From NCBI RefSeq assembly GCF_003332305.1, contig NZ_QOIO01000010.1, positions 1 through 64,000 on the forward strand: DNA of 64,000 bases, given 5' to 3'. A program made the position numbers and the translations under genes. The notes under the pieces are model-generated. The model was given only the letters and a program-made list of their open reading frames with translations. It did no database searches and was not told the DNA's origin. Source of the DNA: Microvirga aerophila (GTDB lineage: Bacteria; Pseudomonadota; Alphaproteobacteria; Rhizobiales; Beijerinckiaceae). Positions 40,994 through 49,560 of this stretch are shown here, one piece after another (position 1 is the stretch's first letter; each line of letters opens with the position of its first letter).

Positions 40994-41479
40994 ATGTCGG
41001 ATACACACCAGCCGGCCCCGGCGGATGCACCCGTCCGGCTTCCGGCCATGACTGCCATGAGGCGCGGCTTCCTCTGCCGCTGCCCGGCTTGTGCGAAGGG
41101 ACGGCTCTTCGGCCGCTTCCTTAAAGTGGTCGATCGCTGCGAAGCCTGCGGCACCGAGTTCCACCACCACCGGGCGGACGACCTTCCTCCCTATCTGGTG
41201 ATCTTCCTTGTCGGCCACCTGATCGGCTACGGCATCCTGATGACCGAGACGAAGCTGGAGATCCCCATGTGGGTGCATCTGGCAGTCTGGCCGGCTTTGG
41301 CGCTGGTCCTGTGTCTCGCGCTCCTTCAACCCGCGAAAGGCGCTGTCGTTGGCCTGCAATACGCGCTAGGGATGCACGGATTCGGCGCAGCGCGCGCTCA
41401 AAAAATATCCGGGGAGAACGAAGGTGACGGAGACAGGGGTTCTGGAAGAGCTGAACCGCATCGCCTCGGAAGAGCGTGA
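40994..41479 (+). CDS. DUF983 membrane protein with zinc-ribbon-like motif
   Basis: A 161-residue protein with two CxxC pairs in CRCPACAKGRLFGRFL and DRCEACGTEF, then two membrane helices (about 68-88 and 95-115). The second ATG at 40994 is preferred since AGGGA sits six bases before it; the ATG at 40988 abuts the AGGGA. DUF983 members are found near cytochrome oxidase and rnr genes in alphaproteobacteria and have no proven function. The gene begins nine bases after rnr and overlaps the NUDIX gene by 56 bases. Confidence 0.9.
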   Translation: MSDTHQPAPADAPVRLPAMTAMRRGFLCRCPACAKGRLFGRFLKVVDRCEACGTEFHHHRADDLPPYLVIFLVGHLIGYGILMTETKLEIPMWVHLAVWPALALVLCLALLQPAKGAVVGLQYALGMHGFGAARAQKISGENEGDGDRGSGRAEPHRLGRA

Positions 41480-42173
41480 TCCGAAAGCCCCCAAGCTCCG
41501 CCCGGCCGATGCAGCCACCCTGATCGTCATTGATCGAAGGGGGCGCAACCCCAAGGTGCTCATGGGCAAGCGCCATGAGGGCCACCGGTTCATGCCCGGG
41601 AAGTTCGTGTTTCCGGGAGGCCGGATCGAGGCCCCGGACCGTTCCATGCCGGTGATGGGCACCCTCCACCCGCGCGCTGAGCAGACCCTGATGGCACGGG
41701 TCTCCCGTCCGTCCGTCCAGCGCAGCCGCGCCCTGGCGCTGGCGGCGATCCGCGAGACCTTTGAAGAGACGGGCATCCTGCTTGGTACGAAGGAATACGG
41801 CCCGCCCGAGACCACTCCCCCCGGCACCTGGGAGGCATTCAAGCAGCACGGCGTGTTCCCCGACCTCGAGGGCCTGCAGGTCGTCGGCCGGGCCATTACC
41901 CCGCCGGGCCGCGTCAAGCGCTTCGACACTCGCTTCTTCGCCATCGACCGGACCGCTATCGCCGGTGAGGTCGAGGGTATCGTGGGGCCCGATTCCGAGC
42001 TGGTAGAGGTGGCCTGGGTCACCTTTGCCCAGGCCCGAACCTTCGACCTGCATCACATCACGGACACGATCCTGTCCGATCTCGAAGCTCGAATCTCCAA
42101 CGGCTTCGCCCACGAATTGCCGGTTCCGTTCTACCACCGCAAGAACGGCCGCTTCGTGCGGGAATTGCTCTAA
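41424..42173 (+). CDS. NUDIX hydrolase with split Nudix box
   Basis: A 249-residue pyrophosphohydrolase-fold protein. The GTG start has GGGGAGAA upstream and lies inside the end of the DUF983 gene. The Nudix box begins FPGGRIEAPDRS but its REtfEEtG half (AIRETFEETGILL) comes about 33 residues later, so roughly 30 residues are inserted inside the usually compact motif, as in the NUDT19/RP2p-like branch. Some relatives hydrolyse CoA derivatives; substrate here is unknown. It ends the rnr-DUF983-NUDIX row, with a UUCG-loop terminator downstream. Confidence 0.92.
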   Translation: MTETGVLEELNRIASEERDPKAPKLRPADAATLIVIDRRGRNPKVLMGKRHEGHRFMPGKFVFPGGRIEAPDRSMPVMGTLHPRAEQTLMARVSRPSVQRSRALALAAIRETFEETGILLGTKEYGPPETTPPGTWEAFKQHGVFPDLEGLQVVGRAITPPGRVKRFDTRFFAIDRTAIAGEVEGIVGPDSELVEVAWVTFAQARTFDLHHITDTILSDLEARISNGFAHELPVPFYHRKNGRFVRELL

Positions 42174-42277
42174 TTCTTTAGAAACAGTGCGCTTCCGCCC
42201 CTGCGGCGACCCGATATCCCTGGGAAACGCCTTGACTGAACGGGCATAATCGGGCAATGGATCGCCACGATTTTCTC

Positions 42278-42298
42278 GGCCGGGTTCGCCCGGCCTTT
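42278..42298 (+). terminator. UUCG-loop terminator between the NUDIX gene and rpmG
   Basis: GGCCGGG-ttcg-CCCGGCC is a perfect seven-pair stem with the very stable UUCG tetraloop, followed by TTTGCGTTT. It lies 104 bases past the NUDIX stop and 42 bases before the rpmG start, so it either ends the rnr transcript or acts in the rpmG leader. Confidence 0.75.
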
Positions 42299-42339
42299 GC
42301 GTTTCGGCCCCGCCGAGCGCCGAACCAAGAGGTCCGACC

Positions 42340-42507
42340 ATGGCCAAAGCCGCAACCATCAAAGTCAAGCTCGTCTCGACTGCCGACACGGGCTATTTCT
42401 ACGTGACGAAGAAGAACTCCCGCACCATGACCGACAAGCTCGCGCTGAAGAAGTACGACCCGGTCGCCAAGAAGCACGTGGAGTTCAAGGAAGCCAAGAT
42501 TAAGTAA
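42340..42507 (+). CDS. rpmG: 50S ribosomal protein L33
   Basis: A 55-residue basic protein with AAGAGG before its ATG. It reads [20 protein letters not shown], then [20 protein letters not shown], ending in KEAKIK, a clear L33. It lacks the CxxC zinc pairs, so it is the zinc-independent (C-minus) form usual in proteobacteria. It is a short single gene framed by a hairpin upstream and a strong terminator downstream. Confidence 0.97.
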   Translation: MAKAATIKVKLVSTADTGYFYVTKKNSRTMTDKLALKKYDPVAKKHVEFKEAKIK

Positions 42508-42536
42508 CCGGCTTTCCACCAAACGTCTGTTTCCAT

Positions 42537-42572
42537 TGCAAAAGCCGCCTCAGAAATGGGGCGGCTTTTGCA
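42537..42572 (+). terminator. intrinsic terminator of rpmG
   Basis: TGCAAAAGCCGCC and GGCGGCTTTTGCA form a perfect 13-pair stem with a ten-base loop 29 bases after rpmG. The A- and T-tracts are part of the stem, so it can act in both directions. Confidence 0.85.
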
Positions 42573-42765
42573 TGTCTACGCTGTTGCGGGCATCTGACGC
42601 GAGTCGAGTAGGCTGGCGGAAGCGCCGATGCAACGGCCGCGTCCCTCTCACAGGCTAAATCCGCCGTCCGGGATAAACTGGTGAAAGGCATCAGTTTCGT
42701 CAGGGCGATGCGGCTTCCGGCCTCTCGTCGGACGGAAGCCCCCATTGATGATAAGGCTGCTCGCC

Positions 42766-43170
42766 TCAGTACCGGCAGACGACGCGCGGGGTGCGGTATG
42801 GCATGGGCGGCGGGGTGTAGCATCCGGTTCGTGGTGCGACGGCGCGACCGCGTGCGACGTTGTCTCGGCCCCGAGGACGCTGGTACCTCGGCCGCTCATC
42901 GTAAGTGGGACGACCGTATGCTCTAGGACCGTACGCCGGAGGGCCATATGCCGGAGGACCATAGCGCCTGCGCGGGCGGTAATCGTCCTCGTAGTACGGA
43001 CGCCTGTAGCCGTAACTCGGCTCATCGTCCCAAAACTGCACTTTCGCGACAGCCGCCCCGTCTTCGAGGCCAACTGCCGGCAAAGCGCCGAAAGATGCCG
43101 CCGAGGCCGACTGGCCCGGAAGCCAAAGTCCCAAACCGATTACCGACGCCAACGCAAATGTTCTGAACAA
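42766..43170 (-). CDS. small secreted Tyr/Pro/Arg-repeat protein
   Basis: A 134-residue protein with a TTG start six bases after AGAGGAG. It has a signal peptide (MFRTFALASVIGLGLWLP, cleavage after QSASA) and a mature part rich in Tyr, Pro, Arg and Gly, with tandem YGPPAYGPPAYGPRAYG and similar units at about 70-90. Two Cys near the end (RTGCYTPPP and RVVCRY) could form a disulfide. No domain is recognised; the layout suggests a periplasmic or surface protein. It is the first of several unusual envelope-type genes read leftwards in this stretch. Confidence 0.75.
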   Translation of the reverse strand: MFRTFALASVIGLGLWLPGQSASAASFGALPAVGLEDGAAVAKVQFWDDEPSYGYRRPYYEDDYRPRRRYGPPAYGPPAYGPRAYGRPTYDERPRYQRPRGRDNVARGRAVAPRTGCYTPPPMPYRTPRVVCRY

Positions 43171-43318
43171 GACACGCTCCTCTGAGAGACGGATATCAAC
43201 CTAAGCTCTCTCAGCTGAACCTGCCCTGAAGCCACAAAGTTCCGATACGCCGTTCTCTTGTCATTATTGGCGCTGCAAAGGATTCAGGAAGCCCGTTTAG
43301 TGCTGTACGGATGTCCCG

Positions 43319-44791
43319 TTACGATTGCAGATCCACCACTGCCCCGCTGGCATCGAGCCGGCAGACGATTTGCGATTGCCGGACTTGGCTTGCCTCGGCT
43401 CGGGCATAGGTCACTCTGACTGCGATGGGAGCCGCGAGCCCACCGTCGCGCATGCGGTTCAGTCTTCCGGCGCTGACCGCGTCCACTCGCACGGCTCCGT
43501 AAGGAATTGCCGCCTGGACGACAGATGTGCGGCACGCCTGAACGATCTGAAGCGGGGTGCCGACCCGTTGAGCAAGAGGCTGCTCGACGCTCACCGAGGC
43601 CTGTTGCGTCCCAAAGGGGAGAACGCCGGTCGCAGAGCCTGAACGGTCACGGAGGGGCACAAGAGCGGACGGCAGCTCGAGGCTGGCACTAGCTCTTCCG
43701 ACAGCGACGGGAACCCGCGTCGGCACGGCCACGGCGGAAACGTTTGGCGTCACCCGCGCAGTCGGGGCAGGTGCGGCACGCTGAGTGCTCCTCGGGGCCG
43801 AGGAGCCTGTCGCTGCTGGCGCAGGAGACGGGCTTGCTGCGGCGGCAGCCGGGGATGGGCTCGTGGCAGCAGATGCTGCCGGCGCATTCGCTGCGGCCGG
43901 AGCACTCGATGGCGGTGACGACGGAGCGGATGACTGGGCTGGCGCTCCAGGGGACGGTCGGCTGCTGCTCGTGCTGCTTGTCCCCGCAGGAGCGCCTGTT
44001 CCTGGTGCAGGTCCAGCCGCACCGCGTCCCGAAAAACCGCCGCTGCCGATCGCACCCCGCCCCGACACGCCCCCACTGCTGGTCGCATCGCGGCCCGACA
44101 CGCCGCCGGCGCCTGCTGCCGGGCTGACGCCGGGGCTGCTGTTCCTGCCGCCCAAGCCACCACCGAGACCACTTAACCCGCCCAGGCCGCCTCCCAAAGA
44201 ACCGCCGATGGCGCCGCCACTCGACGCACCTTTGCCGCTTCCACTGGCCTGGCCTTGTCCACCGACACTGGTGCCTCCGGTACTGGCGCCATTTCTGCCG
44301 CCTCGGGCTTCGCCGTTTCCGCTGGCGGACGGGCCGGCGCTCTCGGCCCCGGCCCGTCCGCCAGCGCCCCCTGAGCCTCCACCCAGGCCACCCAAGCCGC
44401 CTAGACCGCCGGACCGGCCTCCAATGCCACCCCCGCCAAGCCCCCCTGAGCCACCTGAACCACCATTGGCTCCGCTTCCGCCAAGTCCGCCCGATCCGCC
44501 ACTCACGCCACCCCCACCACCCAAGCCGCCTCCAGCCCCGCCGCCGCTTTTCCCACCGCCGGGGCCGCCGTTTGACTGGCTTGAGCCGCCTCGGCCCGAG
44601 TCGCCGGAACTGCCGCCGCCTTTGCTCCCACCATCTCCTTTACCGCCGCCGGCGGATCCTCCAGAGTTGCCGCCTCCGTTACCATTGCCGCCATTTCCAC
44701 CATTCCCGTTGCCATTTCCGCCTTTTGACAGGACTGGTTGAGCGGCCAGAAGGGTGATGGCGACGATGGAAACGAGGGATGTCCGAAGCAT
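43319..44791 (-). CDS. large Gly-rich secreted protein
   Basis: A 490-residue protein. Residues 1-22 are a signal peptide (VAITLLAAQPVLS). Residues 23 to about 255 are nearly all Gly, Ser, Asn and Ala (GGNGNGGNGGNGNGG, GGSGGLGGSG). About 256-345 are Ala/Pro/Ser-rich. The last 140 residues are an ordinary folded-looking domain with two Cys at about 418 and 472 (VQACRTSVVQAAIPYG, SQIVCRLDASGAVVD). I suspect a flexible, extended exported protein with a C-terminal module, but no function is known. The opposite strand shows a long Pro-rich open frame that is only a shadow. Confidence 0.75.
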   Translation of the reverse strand: MLRTSLVSIVAITLLAAQPVLSKGGNGNGNGGNGGNGNGGGNSGGSAGGGKGDGGSKGGGSSGDSGRGGSSQSNGGPGGGKSGGGAGGGLGGGGGVSGGSGGLGGSGANGGSGGSGGLGGGGIGGRSGGLGGLGGLGGGSGGAGGRAGAESAGPSASGNGEARGGRNGASTGGTSVGGQGQASGSGKGASSGGAIGGSLGGGLGGLSGLGGGLGGRNSSPGVSPAAGAGGVSGRDATSSGGVSGRGAIGSGGFSGRGAAGPAPGTGAPAGTSSTSSSRPSPGAPAQSSAPSSPPSSAPAAANAPAASAATSPSPAAAAASPSPAPAATGSSAPRSTQRAAPAPTARVTPNVSAVAVPTRVPVAVGRASASLELPSALVPLRDRSGSATGVLPFGTQQASVSVEQPLAQRVGTPLQIVQACRTSVVQAAIPYGAVRVDAVSAGRLNRMRDGGLAAPIAVRVTYARAEASQVRQSQIVCRLDASGAVVDLQS

Positions 44792-45156
44792 GGGGCCTCC
44801 AAGTGGTCACTGCCCAAGAACGTGCGTATGCACAAGGTTCAGTTCGGTAGCTTGGCTCTGGCCGGATCCCGCTGCACGTGACGCTAAGCCGAATTCTCAC
44901 GGGAATGGTCAGGCTTGTGTTCGGGCACGGAAGCGCTCGAGCCATCGCGAACTTAGTCGCGATCCGGTATCTGCCGACACCCACAAGTGATCGGCTTCTC
45001 TCTCGGTCACGAGCTTGGGTCGGGCTTGGCCCACCGTCAAGCCGAACTCGGCCTGATCGCCTTGTGGAGTAATCCCTACTGCCCACTAGGACGCGCACGA
45101 TCCAACTTCAGGGCTGGACAAGGCGTCCTACGGGCAGGAGCTCGGGCGATGAACGC
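44792..45156. other. 365-base intergenic region
   Basis: Lies between the start of the Gly-rich gene and the end of the coiled-coil gene, both leftward. It should carry the promoter of the Gly-rich gene. I see no convincing gene, hairpin or repeat. Confidence 0.4.
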
Positions 45157-47415
45157 TTAGTATACGTCCCAGAATTCGCCGATCGGCTGCAATGCACTTG
45201 GCAGCCGGAGCAGGCGACCCTCAGGCGCGCGATCGACCTCGCGAACAGGTGGGCGGCGCTGCGGGTTTGTCCTGGCCGAAACCCGGCTGGTGCGTTCCGG
45301 CGCTTCCTTGTCCAATGCGGAGATCGGCTTCGGTCGATCAGGCTTAATCTGTTCTGCCGGATTTCGCGGCAACACGACCTTCGTTCGAGCGGCCGGTTTG
45401 GAAGACGTTCGTGCCTTTTTCTTGTCGTCCTTCAGGGCAGGTTGCGGATCCTGCTTGGGAGGGTTCGCAATGTCGGATCTGGATTCCAGCGCGGCGAGCT
45501 GGCGTTTCGCCGCCTCAAGCTCGCGGGCGACCGCAGCCGTTCTGGCTTTTTCTCGCGAAAGTGCCCCTTTCAGCTCCTCGGTCGTGGCTTCGTCCGTTCG
45601 CATAGTCGTAAGCAGTCGTTTCAACGCCTCCGCCTCACGGGCGGCAGAAGCGGCCTTGTTCGTCTCCCGCTCAAGCGCTGCCTTCAGCTCCGCGCTGTCG
45701 GGTTCGTCCGACGCCACCTGGGAAGCCTGTGCTTTCACGGAATCCAGTTCCCGCAGCGCGCCATCTGCGCGGGTCTTTTCCCGCGCCAGGGCTTGTTCGA
45801 ACTCGGCGGCTCTGGCGTTGGCTGCCATTGCGCCCGCAAGCTGCCCCCTGGTCTTTTCGAGATCACCTGCGGCTTGGGCGGACCGCGCCTTCTCCTGCTC
45901 CAACGCCGCCCTCAGTTGCGCCGCGCTCGACGCCTCATCCTTCACACGGGCGAACTGTCTTTGTAGGGCATTCAACTGCTGCGTCACGGAATCGGCGCGC
46001 TCGCGTTCGAGGGCAGCTGTGCGCTCCGTCTCGGCGGCTTTCGCTACACCCGCCTTCAGAACGACAAGCTCCCCCTTCGCCGCATCGAGTGCCCGGGAGA
46101 CGGAAACGAACTGCTGCTTCTCCTGCTCCAGGGCAGCGTTGAGCTGGGCGACCTTCGGAAGAACAGCCCGGGCAGCGGCAAGCTGAGTCTGCGTGGCGGC
46201 GAGTTCCTGAAGCGCTGCATCCGCCCTTCCCTTCTCACGCTCCCACGACTCCTTGAACTCCGTTGTCTTGAGTTCACCCGACCGGAGCGAGGTCAGTTGT
46301 CCCCTCAGGGTCCCCAGATCCCGCTCGGCGCTGGCTGCCCTGGCTTCGCTCGCTTTAAGGATCGCGAGCTGTTCTCTGGCTGCCTCAAGCTCCCGAGCAA
46401 AGGTGACGGACCGCTGCTTCTCCTGCTCCAGGACGGCATTCAAGTCGGACGCTTTGGATTCAACAGCCCTGAGGGACGCGAGCTCCTTCTTCGCGCTTTC
46501 GAGCTCCTGAGCGACCGATGCGTATCGCTCCGTCTCCTGGCGTAGCACCGCTTTCAACTCGGATGCGTCAGCGGCAGCTTTAGCTTCGAGGGAGGCGAGT
46601 TGGTCTCGCATATGGCCCAATTGCGACTGCGCGGTGTCGGCCCGCTCTTTCTCGCGAGCCGCTGCTGCCTTTTGTTCGGCAGCGTTGACCTCGGCGGCCT
46701 TCAGGGTTGCAAGCTGCGATCGGACCGTTTCGACCTCACGGGCAACTGCGGTCGATCGTGATTTTTCCTGCTCCAATGCCCGGTTCAGTTCGGCTTCACT
46801 CGTTCGCACGGCCACGAGTTGACCCTGAATGGCATTCAGTTCCTGCACTGCTGCGTCGGCCCGATCCCTCTCCCGCTCGAGCGCCTTTTTCGCTTCCGCC
46901 AACTCGGTCTGGCTTGAGGCGACGCCGTCGCCAGCGCGACCCGGAGATGCGGGCGAAGCCGCATTTTGCCCGTCGGTCACCAGCGTCTGCAAGGATGCGC
47001 GAAGACCAGGCTCGTCGATGTGATCGATCATGATCACGGCAAGCGACCCCATCTCCACGGCGGCGGAAAGCAGCTGCTTTGCCCCCGCCACATCGCCCTG
47101 TCGAATCAGGGCTTCGAGCTTCCCGATGAGTTCTCTGCGCTCGCCGGAGGTCGCTAGGCTTTGGAGCATCCTGGACCATCCACCCATGGGCGCTCCGGAT
47201 TGGTCCTCTTGCGGGGCTGCCGAGCCGATCTCGGGCTGTGATCCGCTTTTCGCGACGACCGCTTCGCCGGCGATGCCAGGCAGGGGCTCCATCACCATGC
47301 ACGGGAGGGCTGCGGCCATAACCACGATTCGACGCCAGCTTCGCGGCGGAAGCTTCCTCGCGATATGCCCCCACCGAAGCACCAAACGACGGGACTCATT
47401 TGTCGGCTCGACCAT
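45157..47415 (-). CDS. long coiled-coil protein with about 38-residue repeats
   Basis: A 752-residue protein; AAGGGGA precedes the ATG. Residues 30-50 (RIVVMAAALPCMVMEPLPG) form a hydrophobic signal or anchor after a basic N-terminus. About 165-640 are continuous coiled coil made of roughly 12 full tandem units plus one partial unit, close to 38 residues each, on the theme xLxxALEQEKxRSxxxARELE followed by xAxxQLAxLKAxExxA. The tail after 640 is Lys/Pro/Arg-rich (KKKARTSSKPAARTK) and ends in LPSALQPIGEFWDVY. This suggests an elongated periplasmic or envelope-anchored rod. No named family recognised. Confidence 0.8.
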   Translation of the reverse strand: MVEPTNESRRLVLRWGHIARKLPPRSWRRIVVMAAALPCMVMEPLPGIAGEAVVAKSGSQPEIGSAAPQEDQSGAPMGGWSRMLQSLATSGERRELIGKLEALIRQGDVAGAKQLLSAAVEMGSLAVIMIDHIDEPGLRASLQTLVTDGQNAASPASPGRAGDGVASSQTELAEAKKALERERDRADAAVQELNAIQGQLVAVRTSEAELNRALEQEKSRSTAVAREVETVRSQLATLKAAEVNAAEQKAAAAREKERADTAQSQLGHMRDQLASLEAKAAADASELKAVLRQETERYASVAQELESAKKELASLRAVESKASDLNAVLEQEKQRSVTFARELEAAREQLAILKASEARAASAERDLGTLRGQLTSLRSGELKTTEFKESWEREKGRADAALQELAATQTQLAAARAVLPKVAQLNAALEQEKQQFVSVSRALDAAKGELVVLKAGVAKAAETERTAALERERADSVTQQLNALQRQFARVKDEASSAAQLRAALEQEKARSAQAAGDLEKTRGQLAGAMAANARAAEFEQALAREKTRADGALRELDSVKAQASQVASDEPDSAELKAALERETNKAASAAREAEALKRLLTTMRTDEATTEELKGALSREKARTAAVARELEAAKRQLAALESRSDIANPPKQDPQPALKDDKKKARTSSKPAARTKVVLPRNPAEQIKPDRPKPISALDKEAPERTSRVSARTNPQRRPPVREVDRAPEGRLLRLPSALQPIGEFWDVY

Positions 47416-47701
47416 GACAAGTTCCCCTTGGCTGCATCGTCAGAATGCGGCGTCAGCGCATATGCGCGAGGAGCGGCTGTTTCATTCAGGTACTTACAAG
47501 CGAAATCCAAAACGCGGCATAGCAACAAAGCAGAACAGAACGGACAATTCTGGCAATATTCAGCCGCAATGATGCCTACTTGCAGCGCCGAAGCTTGGGC
47601 ATTCACGCATTTGGATGGGAATATCTTGACGGACCGGCGCACAGGTCACCCGTGATCCATCGCTTTTGCAGCGATCGAAACGTACTCACCTCGCGTTGTT
47701 C

Positions 47702-47854
47702 CTACCCCAGGCGAAGCTTCAGGGTTCCATTCATTGCCTGGACGCGAACGCGATGGGCCTCGGCTTTCGGCAGTCCTCGCGCGATGCGGGTATCGTCCAC
47801 ATAGACGGAGTAGGTCTGCTTCGCCTCATTCTCCAGCCTGATCGAGACATTCAT
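47702..47854 (-). CDS. small hypothetical protein
   Basis: A 50-residue frame. The ATG at 47854 has GGAAAGGGA eight bases upstream and is preferred to a TTG 24 codons earlier. The sequence MNVSIRLENEAKQTYSVYVD, then TRIARGLPKAEAHRVRVQ, looks like a small beta-sheet protein. No family recognised. It is a leftward single gene 285 bases upstream of the coiled-coil gene. Confidence 0.5.
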   Translation of the reverse strand: MNVSIRLENEAKQTYSVYVDDTRIARGLPKAEAHRVRVQAMNGTLKLRLG

Positions 47855-48706
47855 GGGCAAGTCCCTTTCCGCGCTGAACTCCTGAACCGATAACGCGAAG
47901 AGGCCTTCCCGGGTTTTCCCGTTCAACCGGAACTAAGAGAGACGTGCGGGAACTTCCGCGGCTGATTGCGGGATGTATCGGGAATGATCGCCCGGCGGCT
48001 ACCAGTAAGCCCACGCGGCCTTGATCAGGAGGCTCAGCGTAAGAGCGGCCAGGAGGATCGACAACGTCCGGTCACCATAGAGCATCAGGGTTTCCGAGAA
48101 CATTTCAACGGACCGGCAAAGAAAGAGCGCCGATCCGGCTGGCGCTCTAGGTAGGCCGCGCTTTACGGCCATCCAGGGAGGAACGTCCGTGCCAAAGCAG
48201 GGCACGTGAGAAACCTGCGCCCAATCGGTAAACGAGTCCCTAACATCATGGTCCAAAACCACGTCCAGCGCCGCGGCAAGCTGCCGCGCACCCCACGCTA
48301 GGTATTTGGAATGGTTTTGCGGAACTCCGGCCAAGCTGCGGCGTTCTAGGGGCCCAGGGACAGGGAAACGCTCTCATGAACCATCAGAATCCCAAGTATT
48401 CCGGGACGGCGCGTCATCGAGCCGAAGACGATCTCTTCCACTTCGACCGGTCCGTAGTCGGGCGCACGGGCGAATGCGATACCGGCTTGTCCGGATCCAA
48501 GGCCTCAGCGCGCTACTGGGTCATCGCAATGCGGCCGAGATGGCTCACGGGTGCATCCCAGCCTCTCGTCCGGCCTCGCTCCGAAAGCTGAGAACCGCAC
48601 CTCTGCGAGGAGTTTAACTTGAAGACGGATGTGGCCTCGCGTCTTTCGTGCAAGGCCGCCTCATAACGCCTGCTGCGGACACTGGGGATACGCTCCCGAA
48701 CTGGGG
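47855..48706. other. 850-base gene-poor stretch with only weak open frames
   Basis: Two frames are worth noting but not supported. A 71-codon rightward frame at 48376-48591 (MNHQNPKYSGTARHRAEDDL) has AGGGA upstream. A 34-codon leftward frame at 47999-48103 encodes a hydrophobic segment (LSILLAALTLSLLIKAAWAYW) with no clear ribosome binding site. Other frames are Arg-rich shadows. Lower coding density here suggests decay or poorly conserved small genes. Confidence 0.4.
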
Positions 48707-48895
48707 TCACGCCGAGCCGGAATTGTTGCCTTTGCCCCCGCCGCCGCTAGCTTCGAGCGAGCAGACAAGAATGAAAAGGCTCAGCACCGCAGCCAGTTGA
48801 GCAATGTTCTCGACGAACAGCGGGAAGCTTTCGCGAAATGGCCCACTTGCGAGCGTCGAGAGTACCAAGACCGGGATCACGCTCCAGATCAACAT
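48707..48895 (-). CDS. small two-helix membrane protein
   Basis: A 62-residue frame. The ATG at 48895, seven bases after TGAGGTG, is preferred to a GTG three codons earlier. It has two hydrophobic segments (MLIWSVIPVLVLSTLA and IAQLAAVLSLFILVCSLEA) and a short Gly/Asn-rich tail (GGGGKGNNSGSA) resembling the start of the nearby Gly-rich protein. No family recognised. Confidence 0.5.
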   Translation of the reverse strand: MLIWSVIPVLVLSTLASGPFRESFPLFVENIAQLAAVLSLFILVCSLEASGGGGKGNNSGSA

Positions 48896-49011
48896 ACCGC
48901 GCACCTCAGAATGTGGGTGGATTTTGGGAACCGCGGATGCTTTGCAACATCGAACCTGAACAGCAGCTGTACAATTCTGTCAGCAGCTACGTTCCGTGGT
49001 CGATTTTTTGC

Positions 49012-49326
49012 CTAGGCGCTTGCCGCCTCGCCACTTTCCTTTGAGTGGTAGAGCCACTCCAGGCGGGTCTTATGGAACCGCTCCAGGCGTCCGGCCCTTT
49101 CGATCTGCCAGAATGGCAGCGTCATCACCGTCAGACCGGCTTCGTCGACGATCTCGATGGCGATGTCCTTTTGGGATTCTGGCGGCACCCCACTCCAAAG
49201 GTCGTGCAGTCTTCCGGCCATGGCCAGCGCCTCGTCGAGGGCGGCATCCATGCTTGGCAACTCGGACCCCTCGAGATCCTCGTCGCGTCCGAAGCGGCTG
49301 CGAACATCGAAAAAGTAGCGGGGCAA
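49012..49326 (-). CDS. DUF6894-like small protein
   Basis: A 104-residue protein starting at TTG 49326 with AAGGGGA eight bases upstream. It begins MPRYFFDVRSRFGRDEDLEG and has ELPSMDAALDEALAMAG and IEIVDEAGLTVMTLPF, the pattern of DUF6894 proteins that occur in many copies in Methylobacterium and Bradyrhizobium relatives. Function is unknown. The C-terminal 20 residues (WLYHSKESGEAASA) are not part of the usual core. Confidence 0.8.
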   Translation of the reverse strand: MPRYFFDVRSRFGRDEDLEGSELPSMDAALDEALAMAGRLHDLWSGVPPESQKDIAIEIVDEAGLTVMTLPFWQIERAGRLERFHKTRLEWLYHSKESGEAASA

Positions 49327-49487
49327 GGACCGTTCCCCTTTGAACTATTGCCGGAGCGAGACTTGAGGGATCATCCTCGAGCAGGGAGCATGCCGTGCTT
49401 AGGAAATCAACCCTGGGTCGCTCCTGGGGGTTTCTAATCCATTGGGATGCTAAACTGGCTCATTTTAAGAAGTTGCTAATTCGAGGT

Positions 49488-49508
49488 AGAAAACGCGTTC
49501 GGTTTTCT
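49488..49508. other. perfect hairpin upstream of the 49561 gene
   Basis: AGAAAAC-gcgttcg-GTTTTCT pairs over seven positions. It may end a transcript from the left, or sit in the promoter or leader of the rightward gene at 49561. The evidence does not decide. Confidence 0.4.
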
Positions 49509-49560
49509 CAAAACCCGCTCACGGCCCTCCCAAATGAAAATGCACGCAGGAGTTAGCCGC

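Noticed and set aside
38474-41359. A 961-codon leftward open frame covering the whole of rnr and the DUF983 gene
   Set aside because: It is antisense to two certain genes. In high-GC DNA the reverse frame of a real gene is often open. It shows no domain, and its Gly/Arg/His-rich composition is typical of shadows.
43785-44741. A 318-codon rightward frame of almost pure Pro, Leu and Ala
   Set aside because: It is the exact reverse of the Gly-rich gene (Gly codons read as Pro). The leftward frame has a signal peptide and a normal C-terminal domain, so it is the real one.
45290-46186. A 298-codon rightward Ser/Ala/Arg-rich frame
   Set aside because: Antisense to the repetitive coiled-coil gene; its regular composition simply mirrors the repeats.
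48629-49015. A 128-codon rightward frame overlapping the small membrane protein at 48707
   Set aside because: No ribosome binding site or domain, and a mixed Cys/His/Arg composition. The leftward frame with two membrane helices and a ribosome binding site is more credible.
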